Positions 16,746 to 24,877 of a stretch of 35,840 nucleotides of DNA are shown here, piece after piece. Source of the stretch: Candidatus Thioglobus vulcanius (GTDB lineage Bacteria > Pseudomonadota > Gammaproteobacteria > PS1 > Pseudothioglobaceae); contig CAJVCJ010000061.1 of assembly GCA_910595855.1 (NCBI GenBank), forward strand, positions 1 to 35,840, given 5' to 3'. How positions within the stretch are numbered: position 1 is the stretch's first letter; each line of letters opens with the position of its first letter. Both the position numbers and the translations under genes were made by a program. The notes under the pieces were generated by a model that did not search any database, was not told the DNA's origin, and was given only the letters and a program-made list of their open reading frames with translations.

Positions 16746-17914
16746 GCTGAAGCCTCCTTTGACAATGCTACAATTTTGATCGCCGCCTTAGTTAAATCAG
16801 CTTCAGTGTGTATGTCTGCATTTGAATCATCTAAAAGTTTTAGTCCAGCTGCAGCGTTAGTACCTTCTAGGCGAATTACAATTGGCAAGTTAAGACCAAC
16901 ATTTTCAATGGCTTGTAATATGCCTTGTGCAATTAAATCACAACGCACAATACCGCCAAAGATATTCACCAAAATGCCAGCTACATTTTTTTCTGTTTGA
17001 ATTAATTCAAAAGCCTTTGCAACACGTTCAGCCGTTGTGCCACCACCCACATCTAAGAAATTTGCAGGCGAGCCACCATGATGTTCAATTAGGTCCATAG
17101 TGGCCATTGCCAATCCTGCACCATTCACCATACAACCAATCGTACCATCGAGAGAAATATAGTTAAGTTGATACTTGCTGGCTTCGTTTTCTTTTTGATC
17201 TTCTTGTGACGTATCGCGAAGCGCTAGAATATCTTCATGGCGATATAAGGCGTTATCATCAAAGTCAATTTTTCCGTCAAGAGCGATTAAGTTGTTATCT
17301 GTGGTGGTAATTAATGGATTAATTTCAATTAAGCTAACATCCTTACTGATGAAAATTTCATACAAGCCCATAAGGGTTTCAACAAATTGATCTGCTAAAG
17401 ATGCTTTTAGGTCGAGTTGGTGGGCGATTAAAACGCAATCATCTGACTTTAATGTGCCTAATGGATCAACGCCAAATTTAATGATCTTATCAGGCGTTTC
17501 GCTGGCAACTTTTTCAATATCCATGCCACCTTCAGTTGAGGCTAGAATGGTAATTTTTTGAGTTTGACGATCGACCAACAAGCCTAAATATAATTCACGC
17601 TCGATGTTCTGTCCGCCTTCAATAAGTAGTTGACTAATAGGAAGGCCTTTATTGTCAGTTTGTGGCGTAATTAAACGAGCACCGAATAATTGATTGCACG
17701 CAGTTTCAACTTCTTCAATTGAGCGACACAAAATAACACCACCACCTTTACCTCGTCCACCAGCATGAACTTGTGCTTTTACTACCCATATGTCGCCACC
17801 CAAATCAGCACAAGCTTTGCTTGCTTCTGCCATAGTGCTAATAAGTATGGCTTCCGGAGTTTTGATGTTAAATTGTCTAAATAAGCCTTTAGCTTGGTAT
17901 TCGTGTATGTGCAT
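16742..17914 (-). CDS. sucC: Succinyl-CoA synthetase subunit beta
   Basis: SucC carries the ATP-grasp nucleotide site and the succinate-binding part of the enzyme. It opens with MHIHEYQAKGLF, typical of the family, has VKAQVHAGGRGKGGG near residue 45-59 and the C-terminal loop GGIVRCDLIAQG. At 390 residues it is full length. It is the first gene of a leftward unit, divergent from efp across only 52 bases that must hold both promoters. Confidence 0.97.
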   Translation of the reverse strand: MHIHEYQAKGLFRQFNIKTPEAILISTMAEASKACADLGGDIWVVKAQVHAGGRGKGGGVILCRSIEEVETACNQLFGARLITPQTDNKGLPISQLLIEGGQNIERELYLGLLVDRQTQKITILASTEGGMDIEKVASETPDKIIKFGVDPLGTLKSDDCVLIAHQLDLKASLADQFVETLMGLYEIFISKDVSLIEINPLITTTDNNLIALDGKIDFDDNALYRHEDILALRDTSQEDQKENEASKYQLNYISLDGTIGCMVNGAGLAMATMDLIEHHGGSPANFLDVGGGTTAERVAKAFELIQTEKNVAGILVNIFGGIVRCDLIAQGILQAIENVGLNLPIVIRLEGTNAAAGLKLLDDSNADIHTEADLTKAAIKIVALSKEASA

Positions 17915-17924
17915 GAAAAAGTGC

Positions 17925-17949
17925 GTAAAATAAGATGCTTAAATTTTAC
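17925..17949. promoter_or_regulatory. Inverted repeat between sucC and efp
   Basis: GTAAAAT (17925-17931) and ATTTTAC (17943-17949) form a perfect 7-base inverted repeat with an 11-base spacer in the 52-base divergent region. It may be an operator overlapping one or both promoters. In sequence this AT-rich, chance is a serious alternative. I could not identify convincing -35 and -10 pairs for either gene. Confidence 0.3.
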
Positions 17950-17966
17950 ACTTAATAGGTTAAAAG

Positions 17967-18530
17967 ATGGCGTATTACTCTACCAGTCAATTCAAGAATG
18001 GCTTAAAACTAATATTAGACGGCAATCCTTGTTCAATTATTAATAATGAGATTCGCAAACCTGGCAAAGGTCAAGCCTCTAACCGCGTGAAATTAAAAGA
18101 CTTGATTACTGGAAAGACCTTGGAAAAAACCTTCAAATCTGGAGAGTCTGTTGAGGGTGCAGATGTGATGGAGCTGGATATGCAATATTTGTATAACGAT
18201 GGCAATGAGTGGAATTTCATGGATCCAAATAACTTCGATCAATTTGTGATTAACGATAACAACATGGATGATGTCAGAGGGTATTTGGTTGAGCAAGATA
18301 TGTGCGTTGTTACACTTTGGAATGATAATCCAATTTCAGTCACACCACCAAATCATGTCACCTTGGAAGTGGTTGATACAGATCCAGGGCTTAAGGGAGA
18401 TTCTGCAGGTACAGGTGGAAAGCCGGCGACTATGAATACTGGCGTAGTTGTGCAAGTGCCATTATTTATCGGTATTGGCGAGAAAGTGAAAGTTGATACT
18501 CGTACCAATGAGTATGCAGGTCGCTCTTAA
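17967..18530 (+). CDS. efp: Elongation factor P
   Basis: EF-P binds between the P and E sites and helps ribosomes through polyproline stretches. The modified lysine is Lys34 in the loop KPGKGQA, exactly as in E. coli. The three-domain protein has 187 residues, and the C-terminal signature TDPGLKGDSAGTGGKPATM is present. epmA, whose product modifies Lys34, follows after 108 bases. Confidence 0.98.
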   Translation: MAYYSTSQFKNGLKLILDGNPCSIINNEIRKPGKGQASNRVKLKDLITGKTLEKTFKSGESVEGADVMELDMQYLYNDGNEWNFMDPNNFDQFVINDNNMDDVRGYLVEQDMCVVTLWNDNPISVTPPNHVTLEVVDTDPGLKGDSAGTGGKPATMNTGVVVQVPLFIGIGEKVKVDTRTNEYAGRS

Positions 18531-18573
18531 TTGCATTACAGAACCTTCATTATTTTTTGTTAGATAACACTCG

Positions 18574-18588
18574 CATAGTCTTACTATG
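18574..18588. repeat. Short inverted repeat between efp and epmA
   Basis: CATAGT and ACTATG form a perfect 6-base stem with a 3-base loop, followed by a loose T-rich run. It lies 44 bases after the efp stop. It could be a weak terminator or a processing hairpin, but the T-tract is interrupted. The rest of 18531-18638 shows no gene. Confidence 0.3.
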
Positions 18589-18638
18589 TTTCTTGTGATC
18601 TTTCTCAATAATAAAGCCTATTGCTTGGCAATTAATTT

Positions 18639-19523
18639 ATGACAGCATTCTCCAATTTTTTGCTGAAACAAAAAGCAGGTGTTTTACAAAAAATACGTCA
18701 ATTTTTTGATGATCAAGCAGTGCTTGAAGTGCAAACGCCATCCCTGCTTGATGTGCCTGTTACTGATGTTTATATTGATAGTATTAGCATGCAAGTAAAT
18801 GAAGCTATTGAAGCAAAAACTCAATTTTTGCACACCTCGCCAGAGTTGGAAATGAAGAAGCTCTTGTCACAAGGTAGTGGAGATATTTATCAAATTTGCC
18901 AGGTATATCGAGACAATGAACAAGGCTCTCAAAATTTTAATGAATTCACTATGTTGGAGTATTATCGCCTAGATTTCGATAGCCATCAGTTGATGGATGA
19001 AGTAGCCACCCTAATTAAAACATTAGGCGTTAAGGGTGAGACACATAAGCTTTCTTATGCACAGGCTTTTGAGCAGTTTGCACATATTGATATTTTGAAT
19101 AGTAGTTTTGATGCGTTAAAAGTTATCGCCAAATCTCATCAACTGAGTGTTGATTTTGATTGGATTGAAGATTTACAGATTTTTTTGTTTACTGCACTGT
19201 GCGAGCCAAAATTAGAGCAATTTCCTATTTGCTTTATTTATGACTATCCGGCTGAGCAAAGCGCATTATCCAAGGTAGAAAAGGGTGTTTCTCGTCGTTT
19301 TGAATTGTATTTATCAGGCGTGGAAGTGGCGAATGGTTATGATGAGTTGCAAGATGCATCTGCATACGAGAAAATCTTTAATCGTGAAAACGATAAACGC
19401 AGGTGTTTGAATAAGTCTTTTCTAGCGGCTGACACAAGCTTCTTGCAGCAATTAAAAAGACCCTTGCCCCAGTGTTCTGGGGTTGCTATTGGTATTGATC
19501 GATTGATCTCTCAAATTGCCTAA
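18639..19523 (+). CDS. epmA: EF-P--(R)-beta-lysine ligase
   Basis: EpmA (PoxA/GenX) is a lysyl-tRNA-synthetase paralogue that attaches beta-lysine to Lys34 of EF-P. It has the class II catalytic core without an anticodon-binding domain: motif 2 is within YQICQVYRDNE followed by NEFTMLEYYR, and motif 3 is GVAIGIDRLI at the C-terminus. The length of 294 residues is slightly below the 325 of E. coli. The adjacency to efp supports the assignment. The aminomutase EpmB, needed to make beta-lysine, is not in the window. Confidence 0.93.
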   Translation: MTAFSNFLLKQKAGVLQKIRQFFDDQAVLEVQTPSLLDVPVTDVYIDSISMQVNEAIEAKTQFLHTSPELEMKKLLSQGSGDIYQICQVYRDNEQGSQNFNEFTMLEYYRLDFDSHQLMDEVATLIKTLGVKGETHKLSYAQAFEQFAHIDILNSSFDALKVIAKSHQLSVDFDWIEDLQIFLFTALCEPKLEQFPICFIYDYPAEQSALSKVEKGVSRRFELYLSGVEVANGYDELQDASAYEKIFNRENDKRRCLNKSFLAADTSFLQQLKRPLPQCSGVAIGIDRLISQIA

Positions 19524-19571
19524 ATCCGATTAAAATAGGGTTGTTTTTTATCTTGAAACTTTTACATAATA

Positions 19572-21047
19572 ATGATTAAGTTTGCCTTTCTAATTCTTCT
19601 TGCTTGTATGCCAGTTCAGGCATTGCAAATATTGCAATCTGAAGGTGACAATAAAATTATTAAGCATCAGTCAAAAATAATTGAAGAGTCTAGCGAATTA
19701 TCAAGTGATTTGCTGTTTACTAAGCTTGAAAAATCAGCCAAAAGTGGCGATGCAAGATCTCAATTTAGTTTGGCCAATATGTACCATAATGGTATTGGTG
19801 TTAAAACTAATGAAAAGCTTGCATTCTATTGGTATACACGTGTGGCCGACCAAGGGTTTGCTAGTGCACAATATAACATTGCCAGCGGTTATTATCATGG
19901 TATTGGCACTACTACCAATTTAAATAAAGCTTTTCATTGGTATGAAAAAGCTGCTGAACAAGATTTTATCTTAGCGCAATATAATTTAGCAGTGATGTAT
20001 CGTAAAGGTGAAGGCACCGAAGTTGATAACAAAGAGGCCTTTCGTTGGTATGAGAAGGCTGCTCAATCAGGTCTTAGTATTGCAGAGGTGACATTGGGCA
20101 CATTGTATCAGCATGGTATTGGTGTTGATCAAAGTGACGCATTGGCACAAATTTGGCTTCTTCGTGCTGCCACCCCCTCCAACCCTGAAGCACAGTTTCG
20201 TTTAGCTGAGTTTTATCAACAGAATGGCAATTATTCACAGGCAGTTTTTTATTATCGAAAGGCGGCTGATCAAGGCTATGTTAGCGCTCAATTTGCTTTA
20301 GCGACCAGCTTGCTTGAGGGGCTTGGCGTTATTAAGAATGAGACCAAGGCTCAGAGATTATTTTTAAATGCAGCAGAAGCAGGACATGCTCAATCTCAAT
20401 TCCAACTTGGAAAATTATTCTTAAAACAAGATAGGGTGTTGGCAGCGCGCATGTGGCTAGGTAAAGCTAGCAGTCAATCATTTGATTTAGCAACAGTATT
20501 GTTGTCAGATATAGACAACATTGAGCAATCAAATAAAGAAGCACCAGAATTAGAACTGGTTGAATTCTCCCAGCCAAGTGATAAGTCAGATAACAAAAAA
20601 ATAGAAACTATTACCCCTGTCATTAATTTAACAGATGAAATTTTAAGCGGTTTAAAAAGACAATTCATTCAAAAGCCAATAACGGTTATTCCAGACCAGC
20701 AGCAAATTCTAGATTCGTTAAACAGTAATATTGGAATGTTGAATAATATTGAAAAACTGGCTGTTAGCGCCCAACAAGGCAATCCAATTGCACAGCATAA
20801 TTTAAGCACTTTATATAGTATTGGGGAATTGGTAGCCAAAAATGATCGCAAGGCGTTTCTATTAATGCAACAATCGGCCAATCAAGACATGGCAAGCTCC
20901 CAGGCTGCTTTAGCTATGATGTATGCCAAAGGCATGGGTGTTGAGCCTAATTATAAAAAAGCTTATTATTGGGCGAGTATTTCAGCACGCAATGGTAACG
21001 CCGAAGGTCAGGAATTTTTATTATATTTAGTGAGTGGCACTCTTTAA
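19572..21047 (+). CDS. Exported Sel1-repeat (TPR-like) protein
   Basis: A signal peptide (residues 1 to about 17, ending PVQA) suggests export. Residues 55-310 are about seven Sel1-like repeats of roughly 36 residues, with recurring patterns such as AQYNLAVMYRKGEG and AFRWYEKAA. A low-complexity, charged linker spans about 315-395, and at least two more repeats fill 397-485. Such proteins are helical scaffolds for protein-protein contacts in the envelope. No partner can be named. ycgN-like follows after two bases, so it is probably translated from the same mRNA. Confidence 0.85.
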   Translation: MIKFAFLILLACMPVQALQILQSEGDNKIIKHQSKIIEESSELSSDLLFTKLEKSAKSGDARSQFSLANMYHNGIGVKTNEKLAFYWYTRVADQGFASAQYNIASGYYHGIGTTTNLNKAFHWYEKAAEQDFILAQYNLAVMYRKGEGTEVDNKEAFRWYEKAAQSGLSIAEVTLGTLYQHGIGVDQSDALAQIWLLRAATPSNPEAQFRLAEFYQQNGNYSQAVFYYRKAADQGYVSAQFALATSLLEGLGVIKNETKAQRLFLNAAEAGHAQSQFQLGKLFLKQDRVLAARMWLGKASSQSFDLATVLLSDIDNIEQSNKEAPELELVEFSQPSDKSDNKKIETITPVINLTDEILSGLKRQFIQKPITVIPDQQQILDSLNSNIGMLNNIEKLAVSAQQGNPIAQHNLSTLYSIGELVAKNDRKAFLLMQQSANQDMASSQAALAMMYAKGMGVEPNYKKAYYWASISARNGNAEGQEFLLYLVSGTL

Positions 21048-21049
21048 CT

Positions 21050-21499
21050 GTGGCTGCTAAAACTCAAAATTTTTGGGAAAGACTTAGTTTAGAAGAGATG
21101 AGTCGAACACAGTGGGAGTCTTTATGTGATAGCTGTGGTCGGTGTTGCTTGCACAAGTTAGAAGACGAAGATACGGGTGATATTCATTTTACTGATGTCG
21201 TTTGCCACTATATGGATAAAAAAACTTGCCAATGTCCACATTACGAAACTCGCCAAGAGTATGTTCCTAGCTGTCTAACCATTTATCCAGATTGGGGAGA
21301 GAAGTTCAACTGGCTGCCAAATACTTGTGCCTATCGATTATTACATGAAGGAAAACCTTTATTTGATTGGCACCCATTAATTAGTAAAGATCCTGAATCT
21401 GTGCATGCTGCTGGTATTTCAGTGCGGGGTAAAACATTTTCTGATGATCAGGTTGATGACGATGACCTTCAGATGTACATTGTTGATTGGGTGAAATAA
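21050..21499 (+). CDS. YcgN/UPF0260-family cysteine-cluster protein
   Basis: The start is a GTG two bases after the Sel1 gene. The 149-residue protein has the family opening NFWERLSLEEMSRTQWESLC and a cysteine cluster C26-x2-C29-x2-CC32-33. More cysteines follow (CHYMDKKTCQCPHY and PSCLTIYP). This CxxCxxCC arrangement fits a family suspected to bind metal (zinc or iron-sulfur), but the function is not known. Its stop shares one base with the next start. Confidence 0.88.
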   Translation: MAAKTQNFWERLSLEEMSRTQWESLCDSCGRCCLHKLEDEDTGDIHFTDVVCHYMDKKTCQCPHYETRQEYVPSCLTIYPDWGEKFNWLPNTCAYRLLHEGKPLFDWHPLISKDPESVHAAGISVRGKTFSDDQVDDDDLQMYIVDWVK

Positions 21500-21888
21500 T
21501 GATAAGAGTATTTTTTTTATTTATCACGCTAACTAGCGCTTCGTGGGCAGATTGGCCACATGAGAATATATCTCAGGCAGTTTTTGCACAGTCGGTGGTC
21601 GATAGACAGCCTGTGGAGATAATGACTGAAGCAGATGATTCTTTAGGTAAAATCTACTTCTATACTAATATACGTAATTTAACCGGCGATCGTATTACTC
21701 ATCGCTGGACTTATAAAGACAAAGTAAAGGCAACGATTAGTTTTAAAATCAAAGGCGATCGTTGGCGCGTATGGTCAAGTAAGAATATTTGGCATACTTG
21801 GACAGGTTTGTGGACGGTTGAAGTTGTCGACCAAAATGACAAGATCTTATTAGTAAAAACAATTAATGTTGAAAAAAAAGCATTGTAA
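21499..21888 (+). CDS. DUF2914 periplasmic protein
   Basis: I chose the ATG at 21499 (TAATG overlap with the preceding stop), giving 130 codons including the stop. The first 16 residues (MIRVFFLFITLTSASWA) form a signal peptide. The body has the DUF2914 core: TNIRNLTGDRITHRWTYKDK, then GDRWRVWSSKNIWHTWTGLW and VEVVD. The domain is a small beta-rich module found alone or at the C-terminus of exported proteins. No biochemical role is established. An upstream TTG at 21487 is in frame but unlikely. Confidence 0.8.
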   Translation: MIRVFFLFITLTSASWADWPHENISQAVFAQSVVDRQPVEIMTEADDSLGKIYFYTNIRNLTGDRITHRWTYKDKVKATISFKIKGDRWRVWSSKNIWHTWTGLWTVEVVDQNDKILLVKTINVEKKAL

Positions 21889-21909
21889 ATAGTGCAAAAA
21901 GGAAGAAAA

Positions 21910-23106
21910 ATGGATAAAGTAGTATTAGCCTATTCGGGCGGATTAGACACAAGTATTATTGTTAAATGGTTGCAAGACACCTATCAGTGTGAAGTAATCA
22001 CTTTTACCGCTGATATTGGCCAAGGCGAAGAGGTTGAGCCTGCACGTGCCAAAGCTAAAGCAGCTGGTGTTGATCAAATTTTTATTGAAGATTTACGTGA
22101 AGAATTTGCACGTGATTTCGTCTTTCCAATGTTTAGAGCCAATGCAATTTATGAGGGTGAATATTTATTAGGCACTTCAATTGCACGTCCGTTAATTTCC
22201 AAGCGTTTAGTAGAGATTGCACGTGAAGTAGGTGCTGATGCAATTTCTCATGGTGCTACTGGTAAGGGTAATGATCAAGTGCGTTTTGAGCTTAATGCCT
22301 ATGCAATTGATGCGCACATTCAAGTGATTGCACCATGGCGTGAATGGGATTTATCTTCTCGTGAATCATTAATGAATTTTGCAGAAAAACATGGCATTGA
22401 AATTGATTATCAAAAGCAAGATAAAAAATCACCGTATTCTATGGATGCTAATTTACTCCATATTTCTTATGAAGGTGACATCCTAGAGGATCCATGGGCT
22501 GAGCCAGAAGATGACATGTGGCGTTGGACAGTTTCTCCTGAAAATGCACCTGACAAAGCTGAATACATTGAACTAAGCTATGACAAGGGTGACATTGTTG
22601 CGATTGATGGCGAAAGCATGAGTCCTGCAACGGTAATGGAAGTGTTGAATCAACGTGCTGGTGCACATGGTATTGGTCGTGATGACATTGTTGAAAATCG
22701 TTTTGTTGGCATGAAGTCACGTGGTTGTTATGAAACACCAGCAGGTACTGTTATGCTAAAGGCACATCGTGCAATGGAAAGCCTGACACTTGATCGCGAA
22801 GCGGCACATCTTAAAGACGAGCTAATGCCAAAATATGCAAAGATGATATATAACGGATTTTGGTTTGCACCAGAGCGTGAAATGCTACAAGCAGCAATTG
22901 ATAAAACTCAAGAAACTGTTAACGGTACCGTGCGTCTTAAGCTTTATAAGGGTGGTATTACTGTAGTTGGACGTAAATCTAAAGATTCACTCTTTAGTGA
23001 AAAAATCGCAACCTTTGAAGATGATGAGGGTGCTTATGATCAAAAGGATGCAGCTGGATTCATCAAGCTAAATGCATTGCGTTTACGTCTTAAGGCTTTG
23101 AAGTAA
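21910..23106 (+). CDS. argG: Argininosuccinate synthase
   Basis: ArgG joins citrulline and aspartate with ATP in arginine synthesis. The ATG at 21910 has AGGAAG just before it and gives 398 residues that begin MDKVVLAYSGGLDTS, the P-loop of the family. An upstream GTG at 21892 is less likely. Other signatures are TGKGNDQVRFE and SPYSMDANLLHISYEGDILEDP. It is 21 bases after the DUF2914 gene and ends at a strong terminator. Confidence 0.97.
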   Translation: MDKVVLAYSGGLDTSIIVKWLQDTYQCEVITFTADIGQGEEVEPARAKAKAAGVDQIFIEDLREEFARDFVFPMFRANAIYEGEYLLGTSIARPLISKRLVEIAREVGADAISHGATGKGNDQVRFELNAYAIDAHIQVIAPWREWDLSSRESLMNFAEKHGIEIDYQKQDKKSPYSMDANLLHISYEGDILEDPWAEPEDDMWRWTVSPENAPDKAEYIELSYDKGDIVAIDGESMSPATVMEVLNQRAGAHGIGRDDIVENRFVGMKSRGCYETPAGTVMLKAHRAMESLTLDREAAHLKDELMPKYAKMIYNGFWFAPEREMLQAAIDKTQETVNGTVRLKLYKGGITVVGRKSKDSLFSEKIATFEDDEGAYDQKDAAGFIKLNALRLRLKALK

Positions 23107-23140
23107 AAAAAGCCATTCGTAATATTTTCTAAATTTCTAA

Positions 23141-23179
23141 AAATACCTGCTAAATACGCTATTTAGTGGGTATTTTTTT
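23141..23179 (+). terminator. Rho-independent terminator after argG
   Basis: A two-part stem is formed by AAATACC/GGTATTT and CTAAATA/TATTTAG around a CGC loop, separated by TG/TG mismatches, and is followed by a T-run to 23179. It closes the argG-containing transcript. Confidence 0.85.
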
Positions 23180-23276
23180 AGTTTAAAAACCATATTAGCC
23201 CTTAATAGTGGACTTTTAATCATTTATTGAGGTAATTTCCTCTAATTTTATTACTTTTTATTCAGTTATTTAATAA

Positions 23277-23304
23277 TTTCCAAAGTTTTATTTGGCGTTA
23301 TAAT
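23277..23304 (+). promoter_or_regulatory. Predicted promoter of the rubrerythrin gene
   Basis: A perfect -10 box TATAAT (23299-23304) lies 32 bases before the start codon, with a weak -35 TTTCCA (23277-23282) at 16 bases. The gene lies after a terminator, so it needs its own promoter. The weak -35 box leaves room for an activator. Confidence 0.5.
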
Positions 23305-23336
23305 TAATTCAAATTAATTTTAATTGGTTGATAAAA

Positions 23337-23915
23337 ATGAGTGTTAAATTTAAAGGAAGCCAAACAGAAAAAAACTTACTCATTGCATTTGCTGGAGAGT
23401 CACAAGCTAGAAATCGATATACATTTTTTGCTAGCCAAGCTAAGAAAGAGGGGTTGATTCAAATTTCAGATATTTTTATTGAAACTGCTAATCAAGAAAA
23501 AGAGCATGCAGAGCGATTTTTTAAGTATCTAGAAGGTGGAGAATTAGAAATCACAAGTTCATTTCCAGCTGGCGTTATTGGCAATACCTTTGATAACTTA
23601 ATGGCAGCTGCAGAAGGTGAAGAATATGAATGGTCAGTCATGTATCCTGAATTTGCTAAGATCGCCAAAGAAGAGGGGTTTGATAAGATATCACATACCT
23701 TTGAATCAATCATTATTGCAGAGAAGCAACATGATCGCCGTTATAAGGCGCTTGCCAAGAATATCAAAGAAGGGCGTGTATTTAAGCGTAATGGCGTCGT
23801 AACCTGGCGTTGTCGTAATTGTGGTTATTTGCACGAAGCTAAAGAGGCGCCAGAACTGTGCCCAGCGTGTAATCACCCTCAAAGTTATTTTGAGCTACTT
23901 GGGGAAAATTGGTAG
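23337..23915 (+). CDS. Rubrerythrin
   Basis: Rubrerythrin reduces hydrogen peroxide in the cytoplasm of anaerobes and microaerophiles. The ATG at 23337 gives 192 residues; a TTG three codons earlier is possible. The ferritin-like diiron domain has Glu21, Glu54-x2-His57, Glu98 and Glu129-x2-His132 as likely ligands. The C-terminal rubredoxin-like domain has Cys159-x2-Cys162 and Cys175-x2-Cys178. All ligands appear intact. It forms its own transcription unit with a promoter and terminator. Confidence 0.95.
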   Translation: MSVKFKGSQTEKNLLIAFAGESQARNRYTFFASQAKKEGLIQISDIFIETANQEKEHAERFFKYLEGGELEITSSFPAGVIGNTFDNLMAAAEGEEYEWSVMYPEFAKIAKEEGFDKISHTFESIIIAEKQHDRRYKALAKNIKEGRVFKRNGVVTWRCRNCGYLHEAKEAPELCPACNHPQSYFELLGENW

Positions 23916-23940
23916 ACGGGCTTTAGTGTTTTTTAAAGTA

Positions 23941-23973
23941 AAAAAAAGCCCGATAATAAATCGGGCTTTTTTT
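23941..23973. terminator. Bidirectional terminator between rubrerythrin and tRNA-Cys
   Basis: AAAAAAAGCCCGAT and ATCGGGCTTTTTTT are perfect reverse complements around a five-base loop. Both strands end in a T-run, so it can stop rubrerythrin transcription from the left and tRNA-Cys transcription from the right. Confidence 0.92.
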
Positions 23974-23978
23974 ATATA

Positions 23979-24052
23979 TGGAGGCCGGAACCAGAATCGA
24001 ACTGGTCTAGATGGATTTGCAATCCACTGCATAACCGATTTGCTATCCGGCC
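23979..24052 (-). tRNA. tRNA-Cys (anticodon GCA)
   Basis: The 74-base gene has acceptor stem GGCCGGA/TCCGGCC, anticodon loop TTGCAAA, T-arm with GGTTCGATTCTGG-type pairing and an encoded CCA at 23979-23981. It lies 59 bases after tRNA-Gly, as cysT follows glyW in E. coli. Confidence 0.96.
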
Positions 24053-24076
24053 AAGGTGTGTGCAAAAGGGCTGTAT

Positions 24077-24105
24077 AAAAAAAGACCTGATAAACAGGCC
24101 TTTTT
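24077..24105 (-). terminator. Predicted terminator after tRNA-Gly
   Basis: On the minus strand, a GC-core hairpin (CCTG/CAGG with a five-base loop, one mismatch, then a further G-C and five A-T pairs) is followed by seven T. It lies six bases after tRNA-Gly and 24 bases before tRNA-Cys, so it would separate the two genes or serve as a processing hairpin. Confidence 0.7.
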
Positions 24106-24111
24106 AGAATC

Positions 24112-24187
24112 TGGAGCGGGAAACGAGATTCGAACTCGCGACATTCACGTTGGCAACGTGATGCTCTACCAGCTGAGCTATTCCCGC
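24112..24187 (-). tRNA. tRNA-Gly (anticodon GCC)
   Basis: The 76-base gene begins GCGGGAATAGCTCAG, has the anticodon loop TTGCCAA, T-arm GTTCGAATC and an encoded CCA at 24112-24114. It lies directly downstream of pgsA, as glyW does in E. coli. Confidence 0.97.
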
Positions 24188-24200
24188 GATAGAAAGTGAA

Positions 24201-24228
24201 ATTATAGTGTTTTTTTCAAATTAGTCAA
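24201..24228 (-). promoter_or_regulatory. Predicted promoter of tRNA-Gly
   Basis: On the minus strand, -35 TTGACT (24223-24228, five of six), a 16-base spacer and a perfect -10 TATAAT (24201-24206). The distance from the -10 box to the tRNA 5' end is 13 bases. It lies in the 54-base gap after pgsA, so the tRNA does not depend on pgsA transcription. Confidence 0.75.
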
Positions 24229-24241
24229 GGCTGATTTGGGT

Positions 24242-24826
24242 TTAATTATCAAAAGTTTTGACACCCTCTCTTAAATAAATAAAACCAGACCATAAAGTGA
24301 GTAGTGTTGCAGCTATCAGAAGTGTGACACCAATCTCAAAGCTTGGAAGGCCAAAGAAAGGTTGCTGATAAAGCAAGAATAAAATGGCAAATATTTGCAC
24401 AAAGGTTTTAACTTTACCAATATAAGAGACATTTACAGTGGATCGCTGACCAATAGTGCCCATCCATTCGCGCAAAGCTGATACCAAAATTTCACGAGAG
24501 ATGATAATCAATGCAGCGATAGTAATATACCAGTGAGTGTCTGATGGATAGAAATCCACCAGCATAATCAATGCCACAGACACCATTAGCTTATCAGCAA
24601 CAGGGTCTAAAAACGCACCAAGTTGTGATGTCATATTGAGCTTTCTAGCTAGATAGCCATCTAGATAGTCTGTAATACTGATAAATGCATAAGCACCCGT
24701 TAGACAGAAGTTAATCCAAGTAAAGATTGGCGTAGCAGTATAGGCTGGCTGGAAATAATATAGGGCGACAAAAACTGGAATTAAGAAAATTCTAGAAAGT
24801 GTAATCATGTTTGGGAGTGTCATCAT
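24242..24826 (-). CDS. pgsA: CDP-diacylglycerol--glycerol-3-phosphate 3-phosphatidyltransferase
   Basis: PgsA makes phosphatidylglycerol phosphate, the committed step to phosphatidylglycerol and cardiolipin in the inner membrane. The CDP-alcohol phosphotransferase motif is complete: Asp53, Asp56-Gly57, Ala60-Arg61, Gly70, Asp74 and Asp78. Four or more hydrophobic segments are seen. The length of 194 residues is normal. Two ATG codons are adjacent at the start (24826 and 24823) and cannot be told apart. The order pgsA, tRNA-Gly, tRNA-Cys matches E. coli. Confidence 0.95.
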   Translation of the reverse strand: MMTLPNMITLSRIFLIPVFVALYYFQPAYTATPIFTWINFCLTGAYAFISITDYLDGYLARKLNMTSQLGAFLDPVADKLMVSVALIMLVDFYPSDTHWYITIAALIIISREILVSALREWMGTIGQRSTVNVSYIGKVKTFVQIFAILFLLYQQPFFGLPSFEIGVTLLIAATLLTLWSGFIYLREGVKTFDN

Positions 24827-24877
24827 GCGTATATTCTATCAGAAGTGTTTTGGCGAATAAACTTGATGTAAATTTGA

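Noticed and set aside
18531..18638. A minus-strand open stretch of about 28 codons with protein-like, lysine-rich sequence (EKDHKKHSKTMRVLSNKK at its end).
   Set aside because: It has no start codon near its beginning, no ribosome binding site and a stop directly upstream. It may be a gene remnant, but nothing recognisable supports that.
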